This document shows positions 26,987 to 36,344 of a stretch of 64,000 nucleotides of DNA, in pieces. How positions within the stretch are numbered: the stretch's first letter is position 1; every line of letters starts with the position of its first letter. Both the position numbers and the translations under genes were made by a program. Origin of the DNA: an uncultured Collinsella sp. (GTDB taxonomy: Bacteria; Actinomycetota; Coriobacteriia; Coriobacteriales; Coriobacteriaceae); contig URWW01000001.1 of assembly GCA_900551665.1 (NCBI GenBank), forward strand, positions 1-64,000, in the 5' to 3' direction. The notes beneath the pieces are model-generated. The model saw only the letters and a program-made list of their open reading frames with translations. It had not been told where the DNA came from and did not search any database.

Positions 26987-27916
26987 TTAATCCTCCTTGG
27001 ACGGGGTGAGCGGCACGTCGCCCGCGTGGGCGGCGGGGTCGGCCGCACGGTCGGTAGCGGGGTCGACAACACGGTCGGCAACGGGGTCGGTAACGCGGTC
27101 GGTCGCAGCCAGCGCGGCGGCCTGAGCCTGCAGGCGCTCGAGCGCTTCATCGGCCGCGGCACGCTGAGCCGAGGCATCGAGCTCCTCGAGGCGCTCCTTC
27201 AGCTCCTCCACCTCATCCGCGGCGGTATTGACCCGCAAGGCATAACGGTACAGTGCGAACGCGATCGTGCACATGCCAAACAAGCCGAGCAAAAACGGAA
27301 TGAGCATCGCCGGCGGCAAGCCTGAATCGGTCCGGAACACCACGGGATGCACGGAGCTCGGCACCAGGCGCGTGATGAAGAACGAGATGGGCGCATCGAT
27401 GAAGGCGATGATGCAAAACACCGCGCCGAAGCGTGCGGAACGCTCAGGATCGTCGAGTGCGTTACGCAGGATGAAGTAGCCGATCACCAGCAACATGAGG
27501 ATGAAATACGTGGTGAGGCGCGGCTCCCACACCCACCAGACACCCCACTCGAAACGCGTCCACAAGTCGCCCGAGATCATCGTGGCGATGATGAACACGA
27601 GCGTGACCTGCATTGCCGTGCGAGACGCACGGTCGTGCACACGGTCCTTCGTAGCGAGGAAGCGGGCGGCGAAGAAGGCGGCAACCGCCATCGCTACGAA
27701 CGACGCCACGGCCACGGGGACGTGTAGATAAAAGATCTTTTGACTGAGCAGCAGCTTGGTGGTGACCATCTGACCGGCGATGATCGCGGGCTCTGAGAGC
27801 CTCGCTCCCTGTACCAGCGGAGCCACCGTGAACGTCCACACCACGTCGATCGCGGTGAGCACGGCGCCTATCGCGAGCAATGCGGGCACCAGCCTGTCGG
27901 CGAGCTTCTCGCGCAT
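26987..27916 (-). CDS. ccmC: haem exporter membrane protein CcmC with long C-terminal tail
   Basis: Presents haem to CcmE on the outer membrane face. About 309 aa; six helices, the tryptophan-rich motif WWVWEPRLT and His residues in FYLHVPVA and SSVHPVV that ligate haem. Beyond the usual end (about residue 225) is a coiled-coil then a degenerate DRVxDP-type repeat tail encoded by imperfect repeats at 27020-27110. Start ATG 27916 with AAGGGAG 5 nt upstream. Part of ccmEFABCD. Confidence 0.92.
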   Translation of the reverse strand: MREKLADRLVPALLAIGAVLTAIDVVWTFTVAPLVQGARLSEPAIIAGQMVTTKLLLSQKIFYLHVPVAVASFVAMAVAAFFAARFLATKDRVHDRASRTAMQVTLVFIIATMISGDLWTRFEWGVWWVWEPRLTTYFILMLLVIGYFILRNALDDPERSARFGAVFCIIAFIDAPISFFITRLVPSSVHPVVFRTDSGLPPAMLIPFLLGLFGMCTIAFALYRYALRVNTAADEVEELKERLEELDASAQRAAADEALERLQAQAAALAATDRVTDPVADRVVDPATDRAADPAAHAGDVPLTPSKED

Positions 27917-28041
27917 CTTGCTCCCTTCCATGCAGATGGCAGGCATCGGACGCTTACGCCGCGAACCTGCGATTTTCGTCATTACATACTAGCGTATGCC
28001 GCACGGGCGCAACCCCGATAGATGAAGGCGGAGGCAACGCA

Positions 28042-28091
28042 CGGCACGCGGCACTCGGCACGCGGCACTCGGCACTCGGCACGCGGGCACG
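28042..28091. repeat. 7-bp tandem repeat between ccmB and ccmC
   Basis: Six consecutive CGGCACG or CGGCACT units plus a seventh with one extra G. It lies in the 206-nt gap between ccmB and ccmC, the only long gap inside the ccm operon. Slippage-prone in appearance. Confidence 0.9.
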
Positions 28092-28122
28092 GTCTCGATG
28101 GAAACTGGCAGATCATAGAGCG

Positions 28123-28872
28123 CTAGGAATCGAGGGCGAATTCGTACAGGCCCCACGCGGCGGCAACCATCACCACGTCATACGCGGCGGCGAGCGCCAG
28201 GCTCCGCCAGAACGTGGCAAAGGTTCCCTCGACGCCCATCAACGCAACGCCGGTCGCGGAGACGCAAGCGTACAGCAGCGGGAATGCCACGGGGATGAAC
28301 AGAATCGCGAGCAACACGTCGCGGCCGCGCGTGTCGATCGCCATGGTGGACAACAGCGTGCCAACCCCCGCCACGCCGATCGTACCGACCAGCAGCGGCA
28401 GCAAGATCATGGGGGTCGTGGGCGGCAACTCGGCACCCGAAAGGAAGAACACGAAGAACAGCGGAACCGTGACCAACTCGACCATCAGAAGGAACAGCAA
28501 GTTGGACGTCGCCTTGGCAAGAAACACCACCGCGCGGTCGATCGGCGCGAGCAAAATCCCCTCGAGGCAACCCGACTCGGTCTCATGACTGAAACTGCGA
28601 TTCAGCCCCAGGAGACTCGTGAACACGATGAGCGCCCACAGCAGACCGCCCGCGAACGATACGACCTGCAGCTTGTCCCCCACCTGGGCGAGCGCGGCGC
28701 CGTAAATGGTGAGCACGAGCAGCGAATAGACGATCATCGACGTGAGCATCTCGCGCGTACGGAGCTCCTGCCGAACGTCTTTGGCAAGTAGGGCCCTGTA
28801 CTGCGCGAGCGCAGAGGGGTGCAGATGTTCGACCCCATCGACGCCGGATTTCCCGCGATGCATCCCAGCCAT
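28123..28872 (-). CDS. ccmB: haem exporter membrane protein CcmB
   Basis: Membrane part of the CcmAB ABC complex that frees holo-CcmE. 249 aa, six hydrophobic helices; typical CcmB segments KDVRQELRTREML, FSHETESGCLEGILLAPIDR and LLFLLMVELVTVPLFF. The ATG abuts the ccmA stop (TAAATG). Some extra N-terminal residues precede the conserved part. Confidence 0.93.
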   Translation of the reverse strand: MAGMHRGKSGVDGVEHLHPSALAQYRALLAKDVRQELRTREMLTSMIVYSLLVLTIYGAALAQVGDKLQVVSFAGGLLWALIVFTSLLGLNRSFSHETESGCLEGILLAPIDRAVVFLAKATSNLLFLLMVELVTVPLFFVFFLSGAELPPTTPMILLPLLVGTIGVAGVGTLLSTMAIDTRGRDVLLAILFIPVAFPLLYACVSATGVALMGVEGTFATFWRSLALAAAYDVVMVAAAWGLYEFALDS

Positions 28873-29619
28873 TTACGCCACCCCCATTCCAACGGTAGCC
28901 AAATACAGGTCACGGAAGGCCACACGATCGATCTTGGCCGTCTCGGCACACACCACCGCGCGTCCACGCGCCATGATGAGCGCGTGGGTACACAGGTCAA
29001 AGCCCTTTTCGAGGTCGTGGCTGACCATCACGAACGTGCGCCCATCGCGAACGCGGGCGATCAGGCGATCGAAGAGCTCCGCGGCATGCGGATCGAGGCC
29101 CGAATACGGCTCGTCGAGCAACACGAGCTCGGGGTCGTTGATGAGGGCGCGGGCAATGGAGAGGCGCTGCTGCATGCCGCGCGAGAAGGTGCGGGCACAA
29201 TCGTTCGCGCGATGGTCGAGCTCGACCAGGCGCAGCAGCTCATCGATGCGAGCGCTCGCCTCCGACCCCTCCAACCCGTACAGGCTCGCAAAGAACGCCA
29301 GGTTCTCACGTGCGGTCAAATCGCCGTAAAGCATGGACTTGTGCGAGATGAGGCCGATGCGGGAGCGCAAGACGTCGGGCTCTTCAAGGGCATCGACGCC
29401 GAGAATCCGCAGCTCACCGCCAGTTGGCCGCGCCAGAAGGGCAAGCTCGCGCAGAAGCGTGGTTTTTCCGGCGCCATTGGGGCCAAAGATGGAGAGGAAC
29501 GCGCCCTGCGGCAGCTCCAGGTCGAGGCCGTCGAGCGCACGACGGCCGCCGAACTGCCTGACGAGGCCTCTGGCCCCAATGGCGAGCGGCGCTGCGGATT
29601 CGGGGGCAGAACTACTCAT
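28873..29619 (-). CDS. ccmA: haem exporter ATP-binding protein CcmA
   Basis: ATPase that drives release of haem-loaded CcmE. About 248 aa. Walker A GPNGAGKTT, Q-loop region, signature FSRGMQQRL, Walker B LVLLDEPYSGLD, switch His in VSHDLEKG. Start ATG 29619 overlaps the ccmF stop by 8 nt. Confidence 0.94.
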   Translation of the reverse strand: MSSSAPESAAPLAIGARGLVRQFGGRRALDGLDLELPQGAFLSIFGPNGAGKTTLLRELALLARPTGGELRILGVDALEEPDVLRSRIGLISHKSMLYGDLTARENLAFFASLYGLEGSEASARIDELLRLVELDHRANDCARTFSRGMQQRLSIARALINDPELVLLDEPYSGLDPHAAELFDRLIARVRDGRTFVMVSHDLEKGFDLCTHALIMARGRAVVCAETAKIDRVAFRDLYLATVGMGVA

Positions 29620-31765
29620 GCAGCTCACCCTCGGCACAAGATGCGGCCGCACGCTCGCGCTCGTCGGCCGCCAAAAGCGGCGTGGCGCGGCGGGGTGCGA
29701 ACGCGAGCACGATGCCCAGCGTGGAGATCGCGCCACCCGCCCACGTGAACAAGATGAGCGGGTTCACCTTGACGTTGAGCGACAGACTGCCGTCCGGGTT
29801 CAGACCCTGGAACGCCACGAACAGGTCCTCGAGCGGGAACGTGATGACGGCTGCATCGAGCGTGGTCTGACTCGTGGCGGCCGCGACCTTCATGGAGGGC
29901 GACACGTGTCCGAGCGGGCGTCCGGTCTCGGCGTTCGCCACATCGAGCTCAACGCGCATGATCTCGTTGTTCTGATCGTCGGAATAGCGCTCGCTGTCCG
30001 TGAACGTGAGCTCATAGGCGCCCACGCGCACCGACTCGCCGGCCTCGCCCGCCAGGTTCACCGTGGCCTCGCGCACATACATCATGGAACCCACCAGGCC
30101 CACCACCACGATGGCAACGCCCAGGTGGCACAGGTAGCCACCGGCCTGCGCGGGCGAACGGCGGAACAGGTTGACCAGCGCGCGCGGCATGCCCTCGCCC
30201 TTGGCACGCATGCGGCCGCGCACACCGCGGCCCAACAGATACAGCGAGCTCGTGAACAGCAGGGCGGCGGACGCGAAGGCGAGCACCGTCAAACCGAAGT
30301 AGTACACCGCGGGGCCCTGCTCGGCAAGCCCCTCGCCCGCCGCACCGCCGGCCGCGATGATCTCGTGATACTCGGGGACCAGCACCAGCGCGAAGTACGC
30401 CATGAGCGCGATAAACACCGCCGCGCCGGCGATGGCGGGGACGCGCATGTGGCGGGCGAACTTGGCACGGTCGGTCTTGCGCCAGCCCAGCATGGGGCAC
30501 ACGGCCATGAGCAAAACCACGAACACGGCCACGGGACGGGCCACGGCATTGTACGCACCGGCAGCGACCACCGCGCCGCCCAGCGGCATCCAACTCGGCA
30601 GGGCGCTCGACACCGTGAGGTAGGCCACGAGCACGCCGGCCATGAGCATCACGATATTGGTCAGGTAGTACGACCCGTTCTTGGAGATCATCGACTCGAT
30701 CTCACCGTCGTCCTCGCCGAACTCGGAATGGCGGTACGCGACGCCGATCAGGAACGCCAGGCCACTCACCACCATGATGGCGAGGAAGAAATAGGTGGAC
30801 ACCGGGTCCTCGGCGAACGCGTGCACGCTCTGCACCAGGCCGGAACGCGTGATAAAGGTGCCGAGCACCACGAAGATGAAGGTGATCGTGGCCGACAGCA
30901 TACTCCAACGCTTGAAGATGCCGCGCTTGCGGTACATCGTGAAGCTATGGATCATGGCGACGCACGTGAGCCAGCTCATGAGGCTGGCGTTCTCCACGGC
31001 GTCCCACGCCCAGAAGCCGCCCCACCCGAGCACGACGTAAGCCCACACCGCACCCAGGCCCATGCCGATGGACAGGAAGATGAAACCGAACACCGCCATG
31101 CGGTCGCACAGCTCGACCCAGCGCGCGGACAGGTCGCCGGTGATGAGTGCGGCCATGGCGTAGGCGAACGGGATGGTCATCGCGGCGTAGCCGATAAAGG
31201 TCGCCGGCGGATGCAGGATCATTGCCCAATGCATGAGCAGCGGGTTCATGCCGCCAATCTTGGACACCAGCGTGCCGTCGGCGTTGAGGTACTCCGCGGC
31301 CGTAGCCATAAACGGATTGTTGGACGCCGAAAAGACGAGCGTGGCGGTGAACAGCGCGACCACGATCTCGGTCACGCCGAGGGCCGCGCACGTGAGCTCC
31401 TCGCTCGCACGGCGGCGACGGTACGCCTGGGCCGCGGCGAATGCGGAGATGAGCCACGTCCACAGCAAAAGCGAGCCCTGGCGGCCGGCCCACACGGCAC
31501 TCACGCGGTAGAGCGGCTGCAGGGGGCTATCGGTCGCGGGATAGTTCGAGACCACGTAGGCCAGGGTGTAATCCTCGGTCAGCATGCCCATGAGCACAAT
31601 GCCCACGCAGGCGGTGAGCAGTGCGAAGGAGGCGTACACGAACGTGTATCCGGTGCGTGCCAGACGCGAGCTCGGACGCTTCGAACCCGCGATGAGCATC
31701 AACGCCGAAACGACGGAAAACACGAGCGCCAGGCTCTGCAGGGTATTGCCAAGAGTTGAGGTCAT
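29612..31765 (-). CDS. ccmF: cytochrome c haem lyase CcmF
   Basis: Transfers haem from CcmE to apocytochromes outside the membrane. About 717 aa with roughly 15 hydrophobic segments. The WWD motif is WGGFWAWDAVENAS, with conserved His in MHWAMILHPPATFIGY and periplasm-side segments near TRSGLVQSVHAFAEDP. The C-terminal soluble loop (VRVGAYELTF to LDAAVITFPLEDL) precedes a final helix. Start ATG 31765 with GAAAGG. No ccmH or ccmG follows. Confidence 0.95.
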   Translation of the reverse strand: MTSTLGNTLQSLALVFSVVSALMLIAGSKRPSSRLARTGYTFVYASFALLTACVGIVLMGMLTEDYTLAYVVSNYPATDSPLQPLYRVSAVWAGRQGSLLLWTWLISAFAAAQAYRRRRASEELTCAALGVTEIVVALFTATLVFSASNNPFMATAAEYLNADGTLVSKIGGMNPLLMHWAMILHPPATFIGYAAMTIPFAYAMAALITGDLSARWVELCDRMAVFGFIFLSIGMGLGAVWAYVVLGWGGFWAWDAVENASLMSWLTCVAMIHSFTMYRKRGIFKRWSMLSATITFIFVVLGTFITRSGLVQSVHAFAEDPVSTYFFLAIMVVSGLAFLIGVAYRHSEFGEDDGEIESMISKNGSYYLTNIVMLMAGVLVAYLTVSSALPSWMPLGGAVVAAGAYNAVARPVAVFVVLLMAVCPMLGWRKTDRAKFARHMRVPAIAGAAVFIALMAYFALVLVPEYHEIIAAGGAAGEGLAEQGPAVYYFGLTVLAFASAALLFTSSLYLLGRGVRGRMRAKGEGMPRALVNLFRRSPAQAGGYLCHLGVAIVVVGLVGSMMYVREATVNLAGEAGESVRVGAYELTFTDSERYSDDQNNEIMRVELDVANAETGRPLGHVSPSMKVAAATSQTTLDAAVITFPLEDLFVAFQGLNPDGSLSLNVKVNPLILFTWAGGAISTLGIVLAFAPRRATPLLAADERERAAASCAEGELHE

Positions 31766-31888
31766 GGGAAACCTTTCTGGTGCGAAGGGGCGCCCGCGCG
31801 CATCGCCGACGATGCAAGGCGGACGCCCAGCCGACGCACCGAGGCCCCGGACGCGCATTCACATCCGGGGCCCCGGCAACGCCGTGAA

Positions 31889-32560
31889 CTACTTTGAGAT
31901 GGAGGAGTCGATGGCGGGCTGCTCCGTTGCGACGAAGATGCCATCGGAATCGAGGTGACCCGAGAGCACGACGGCGACGCCGCCGGCGATCTGCTCGTCG
32001 AGGCCCCCGCCGTACACCACCTTCAACGTGGCGCCCTGGGACTCGATGACAAAGCGGTAATCCGCACCGGCATCGTTGACCTCGCCCTGGATGTAGCCGC
32101 ACACCTTGGTGTCCTCGAACATCATGGTGTCGGCCTGGTCGATGAGGCCCTTGACGGTGAGGGAGCCCTCGGCGCTCTCGTACTTGGACGGGCACTTGGT
32201 GACCATCTCGGTGCACTTGAGCATGGGCGGGTTCTCGACCGTGCCGGTGCAGATGGCGACGACGCCCGAACCGAAGGTCGCGGGCAGCGCGCCCTCGTAG
32301 ACGACTCGGACCGACTCGCTCCCGTCGCCCTCCTCGGGGGTGATGTCAAAACGGACCGCGGTGCCGTCCGTCTCGATCGAGCCGTCGACAACCGAACCGG
32401 TGACCTGGACCTTCTTGCCGGCGTAATCGCCGGTGAGCAGGTCGCCCACCGTGAGCGACGAGGCCGCCCCGCCGGAGCCGGCGATGGCGACGATCACGAG
32501 CATGGCGATGGCGACGATACCGCCGGTCACCACCAGACGGCGCTTGGCCTTCTTGTTCAT
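31889..32560 (-). CDS. ccmE: CcmE-type haem chaperone, CxxxY variant with two OB domains
   Basis: Membrane-anchored haem carrier of cytochrome c maturation. 223 aa; helix at about 9-28, then OB domain 1 (36-122) with TGSV, VRFDI, SVRVVYEGALPATF. The covalent haem site is C-P-S-K-Y (123-127), the CxxxY form known from archaea and Desulfovibrio, instead of the HxxxY of proteobacteria. Unusually, a second OB-like domain (133-216; VCGYIQGEV, YRFVIES, LKVVYGGGL, GIFVATEQ) repeats the pattern without a haem-binding Cys or His motif. First gene of the operon; GAGGAG 4 nt before the ATG. Confidence 0.88.
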   Translation of the reverse strand: MNKKAKRRLVVTGGIVAIAMLVIVAIAGSGGAASSLTVGDLLTGDYAGKKVQVTGSVVDGSIETDGTAVRFDITPEEGDGSESVRVVYEGALPATFGSGVVAICTGTVENPPMLKCTEMVTKCPSKYESAEGSLTVKGLIDQADTMMFEDTKVCGYIQGEVNDAGADYRFVIESQGATLKVVYGGGLDEQIAGGVAVVLSGHLDSDGIFVATEQPAIDSSISK

Positions 32561-32700
32561 GAGACTCCTCGGAAACCGAAAACGTTTGTGCGCCGCGGAG
32601 CGCACGTGCAAGCGATAAGTATACAATGTGCGCTGTCGCTCAGGACACCCTGTCGACCCTATTTCCGCAGCGTCCGCATGACATTCAACGGGAGACGACC

Positions 32701-33465
32701 ATGCTTTTGGCCATCGATATGGGCAACACCCAAACCGCACTCGGCCTCTTTGACGGCGACGAGCTCGTACACGCATGGCGCATGCCCACGGACCGCACGC
32801 TCACCAAAGACGAACTGCACGTACGCCTGCTCGGCTATTTCCACAAGGACGGCCTGGACCTGGCCTGCGTTCATGCCATCGCGTTTGCCGGCGTGGTGCC
32901 GCAGCTCATGCGCGAATGGGAGGGCGTGGCCCGAGAGATGGGCGCGCGCCTGATGGTTGTGGGCCGTGAGACCGAAGCGGTAACCAGCATCGATGCCCCC
33001 AACCCGTCCGAGGTGGGAGCTGACCGCATCGCCAACGCCACGGCGGCGGCCGCGCTGTACGGCGCGCCGAGCATCGTGGTCGATTTTGGCACCGCCACCA
33101 ACATCGACGTGGTCGACGAGCGCGGCGCCTACATCGGAGGGTGCATCGCGCCGGGAATCCGCATCTCGCTCGACGCTCTAACCGCGCGCGCCGCCCGATT
33201 GGCAAGCGTCCCGCTCGAAGCGCCCAAGGCCACGATCGGCCACACCACCGTGGAGGCCGTGCAAAGCGGCACCGTGGTGGGCGCCGCCGCGATGGCCGAG
33301 GGCCTAATCGCGCGCATCAAGCGCGAACTCGATTGCGAAGATGCGACCGTCATCGCCACCGGCGGCCTTGCGCGCGTGGTGGCCGAGGCCACCGACGCGT
33401 TCGACCACGTCGACCCCCAACTCACCATCAAGGGCATCTGCGAGATCTACCGCCGCCTGGCGTAA
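32701..33465 (+). CDS. coaX: type III pantothenate kinase
   Basis: Phosphorylates pantothenate, first step of coenzyme A synthesis. 254 aa. AIDMGNTQTALGLFDG (ATP loop), the GADRIANA motif with catalytic Asp, and VDFGTATNIDVV are present. ATG 32701 after GGGAGA. A -10-like TATACAAT lies about 80 nt upstream. Divergent from ccmE and convergent with folP-folK. Confidence 0.96.
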   Translation: MLLAIDMGNTQTALGLFDGDELVHAWRMPTDRTLTKDELHVRLLGYFHKDGLDLACVHAIAFAGVVPQLMREWEGVAREMGARLMVVGRETEAVTSIDAPNPSEVGADRIANATAAAALYGAPSIVVDFGTATNIDVVDERGAYIGGCIAPGIRISLDALTARAARLASVPLEAPKATIGHTTVEAVQSGTVVGAAAMAEGLIARIKRELDCEDATVIATGGLARVVAEATDAFDHVDPQLTIKGICEIYRRLA

Positions 33466-33476
33466 AGGGTCGAACG

Positions 33477-35201
33477 CTACAGCGTGCCGAGCTCGGCGAC
33501 GACGTGGCCCACGCGGTCCTCGGGCTCCTTGACGTCGATGCCCTCGTAGCGGAAGAAGCGCGCAGGGTTGTGCATGAGGTCCTCGAGCGGCACCAGCACG
33601 AAGTCGCGCTCGCCCAGGCCGGGATGCGGCAAACGCAGCTTGTCGCCGCCATGCACCTCGTTATCCATCCAAATCAAATCGCAGTCGATGACGCGCGGGC
33701 CGTTGGCGCGCACGTTCTTGCCGCGGGCGCGGCCAAGCTTCTGCTCGATCTTAAGCAGCTCCTCCAACAGGATGAGCGGGGCAAGCTCGGTCTTGATCTC
33801 CACCACGGCGTTGGCGAATGGCGCCTGGCGCGTCTCGTAGGCGGGCTCGGACTCGTAGATGCGCGAGGAGGCGGAAACGCAAGTCATGGGGATTTGGGCG
33901 ATGAGATCGCGTGCCGCACGGATGTTCTCCTCGCGCTCGCCCTTGTTGGAACCGAGGGCCACGTAGGCTCGACGGGGATGAGGACGGGCAATGGCCCAAA
34001 AACCGTTCAGGAACTGGTAGAAACCGGCGACATCGTGCACGCGCACGATGTTTGCGCCCTGCTCGATGGCGCCCAGGCACACGCCGAACGTGGCGATGTC
34101 GCGCTCCCTGGCGTTTGCCACGCCCGAGATGGCGCCCACCAGGCGCTTGCGCGATACGGCACACAGCGTGGGATAGCCCAGCGAGGCGATCTTGCCCAGC
34201 TCGCGTTGGATAACGATGTCCTCGTTGGCCTCCTTGCCAAAACCCGAGCCCGGATCCAGGCAGATGCGCTCGCGGGCCACGCCTGCGTGTATGAGTGCGC
34301 GGGCCTGGTCGGACAGGAAGCCCATGACGCGACGCATGATCGGGGCCGAATCGGGCAGGGTGAAGCGGCGGAGCTGCGCGGAGCGGCTGCCGTTGTATGC
34401 GGTGGCCCCGGAGCGCGCCATGACGGCCGCAAGATCGTCGCTGGAAGGTGCGTCTTCGACCGATGCGCTCACGGCATCCGCGCCGGTCGCATCGAACGCC
34501 ACGGCGGCAGATGCGCCGGGGGCCGGCGCGGCCTGCTCGGCATCGGCTGCGGGAGCCGGCGCGTCGAACGGCAGCTGCGGCTGCAGGGGCTGCACCATGC
34601 CGGAGATGAGCTTTGCCTTGGCGGCGCGCTTGGACTTGCCGGTGGCGCCCAGCGCGCGAGCGGCCTCCTCGGCCTCGCGAGCCTTCTGCGCCATGAATGC
34701 GGCGGCGGAGGTGTCGAGCTGGACCTCGGTGTGCGTGCGGGGACGCTCGACGTCGGCAACCTCGCCGGCATGCATGACCACCAGGCCGCAGTCGCTCTCC
34801 TTGACGAAATCGACCATGCGCGGGTCGGTGAAGCCCGTCACGTCGTTGACGATGGAGGCTCCCACGCGGACGGCCGCCTTGGCGACTTCCACATGGCGGG
34901 TATCGATAGACACAACGGCGCCGGCCTTGGCGAGCGCCTGCACGACCGGCAGCACGCGGCGCGCCTCGGTGTCGGGATCGACCGGGGTGAAACTGGGACG
35001 GGTCGACTCGCCGCCGACGTCGATGATATCGGCGCCATCGTCGAGCATCTTGAGGCCGTGCGCGATCGCGGCGTCGGTATCGAGGTGCTCGCCACCGTCG
35101 CTAAAGGAATCGGGCGTGACGTTGAGGACGCCCATGATGCGCGGGCGGTCGAACTTAAGCTCGTATTTTCCGCAGCGCCAAACTTTGGAATCGCGTGCCA
35201 T
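33477..35201 (-). CDS. folPK: fused dihydropteroate synthase / HPPK (FolP-FolK) with Ala/Pro-rich insertion
   Basis: Two consecutive folate steps on one chain of 574 aa. DHPS, residues about 15-395: MGVLNVTPDSFSDGG, DVGGESTRP, IVNDVTG, CLDPGSGFGKE, SRKRLVG and IVRVHDV. HPPK, about 400-560: YVALGSNKGERE, GPRVIDCDLIWMD, RLPHPGLGERDFVL. Between VVMHAG (about 143) and RRVMGFLSDQ (about 282) DHPS carries over 100 extra residues rich in Ala, Pro and charged residues, in the face where sulfonamide-site loops emerge. No folB was seen between the domains. Confidence 0.94.
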   Translation of the reverse strand: MARDSKVWRCGKYELKFDRPRIMGVLNVTPDSFSDGGEHLDTDAAIAHGLKMLDDGADIIDVGGESTRPSFTPVDPDTEARRVLPVVQALAKAGAVVSIDTRHVEVAKAAVRVGASIVNDVTGFTDPRMVDFVKESDCGLVVMHAGEVADVERPRTHTEVQLDTSAAAFMAQKAREAEEAARALGATGKSKRAAKAKLISGMVQPLQPQLPFDAPAPAADAEQAAPAPGASAAVAFDATGADAVSASVEDAPSSDDLAAVMARSGATAYNGSRSAQLRRFTLPDSAPIMRRVMGFLSDQARALIHAGVARERICLDPGSGFGKEANEDIVIQRELGKIASLGYPTLCAVSRKRLVGAISGVANARERDIATFGVCLGAIEQGANIVRVHDVAGFYQFLNGFWAIARPHPRRAYVALGSNKGEREENIRAARDLIAQIPMTCVSASSRIYESEPAYETRQAPFANAVVEIKTELAPLILLEELLKIEQKLGRARGKNVRANGPRVIDCDLIWMDNEVHGGDKLRLPHPGLGERDFVLVPLEDLMHNPARFFRYEGIDVKEPEDRVGHVVAELGTL

Positions 35202-35341
35202 GAGGATCCTTTCGAAACAGACAAACTCGTTCTATTGTATCCAGCCCGCCCGTCTTCGATGCGCGAAAGTCGCGACGGGCGGTGGCCCGGTGCGGATGCG
35301 GCTGCAGTCGGCGGCACACACCAACCCGCGAGGACCGCGGC

Positions 35342-36094
35342 CTAGAACTCGAACGCCCGCGCGATATCGCAGGAGATGAGCAGGTCGGCGCGCTCGTCCT
35401 GGGGCGTGGGGTCGCGATTCACGATGACCAGGGAAGCACCCTGGAAGAAGCGCGTGAGCCCCGCCGCGGGATAGACCACGAGCGACGTACCCCCGACGAT
35501 GAGGGCGTCGGCCTGCGAGATCGCGCGCACGGCCCCGTCGACTACCTCCTCATCGAGGGGCTCCTCGTAAAGCACTACATCGGGCTTGATGGCGGCCCCG
35601 CACGCCGGGCACACCGGAACGCCGTCGTCGCCATCGTGCTCGCGCGCCATGATCCACGCGGCGTCGTACACGGCCCCGCACGAATGGCAGATGTTGCGGT
35701 GAACCGAGCCGTGCAGCTCGTAAACCGCGCGCGAGCCGGCGGCCTGGTGAAGGCCGTCGATGTTTTGCGTCACGATGGCGGAAAGCACTCCCGCCCGCTC
35801 GAGCTCGGCGAGCTTGAGATGGCACGCGTTCGGCCGCGCATCGAGCGCAATCATCTTCTCGCGGTAGAAATCGTAGAACTCGGGGCGGTGCGCCTCGTAG
35901 AAGCCATGCGAGAGCATCGTCTCGGGCGGATAGGCGAAACGTTGGCTATACAGGCCGTCCTGACTGCGGAAATCAGGTATGCCGCTCGCCGTGGACACGC
36001 CGGCTCCGCCGAAGAACACGACTTTGGCGTGCGTTTCGAACAGGTCCGCGAGGGCACGCTGGGCGAGGGCGGGATCGGTGATGGCTCGGGACAT
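35342..36094 (-). CDS. NAD-dependent protein deacylase (sirtuin)
   Basis: Removes acyl groups from protein lysines using NAD+. 250 aa. GAGVSTASGIPDFRS (NAD loop), TQNIDGLH, the catalytic His in YELHGS, and a four-Cys zinc site (CHSC, CPAC). The FAYPP stretch replaces cobB-type Tyr/Arg desuccinylase residues, suggesting a SIR2-type deacetylase. Start ATG 36094 is 6 nt after GAAAGG; an ATG at 36100 abuts that site. Confidence 0.95.
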   Translation of the reverse strand: MSRAITDPALAQRALADLFETHAKVVFFGGAGVSTASGIPDFRSQDGLYSQRFAYPPETMLSHGFYEAHRPEFYDFYREKMIALDARPNACHLKLAELERAGVLSAIVTQNIDGLHQAAGSRAVYELHGSVHRNICHSCGAVYDAAWIMAREHDGDDGVPVCPACGAAIKPDVVLYEEPLDEEVVDGAVRAISQADALIVGGTSLVVYPAAGLTRFFQGASLVIVNRDPTPQDERADLLISCDIARAFEF

Positions 36095-36207
36095 GGGCAT
36101 CCTTTCTCGAGAGCGGCGGCCACAAGGGGCCGCATGCGCGGCATGGCGACGCGGACGACGGGGTCCCGCCCATCCGCCCCACGGCCGTTAAGGCCCCATC
36201 TATCTAG

Positions 36208-36213
36208 TATAGT
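36208..36213 (+). promoter_or_regulatory. -10-like element upstream of xth
   Basis: TATAGT in an AT-rich patch of the 250-nt gap between the divergent sirtuin and xth genes. No convincing -35 at 16-18 nt. Confidence 0.25.
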
Positions 36214-36344
36214 TAGCCATGCGATACCCTAAGGGGGCCATTTTGCCCGGCACCCGAACGGAGCCCACCGGCCCGCCGATGTCCGAACGCCGGCATACAG
36301 CCCGTCGACATATCCCGCATCGACCCTCTCCAAAGGAGACCATC

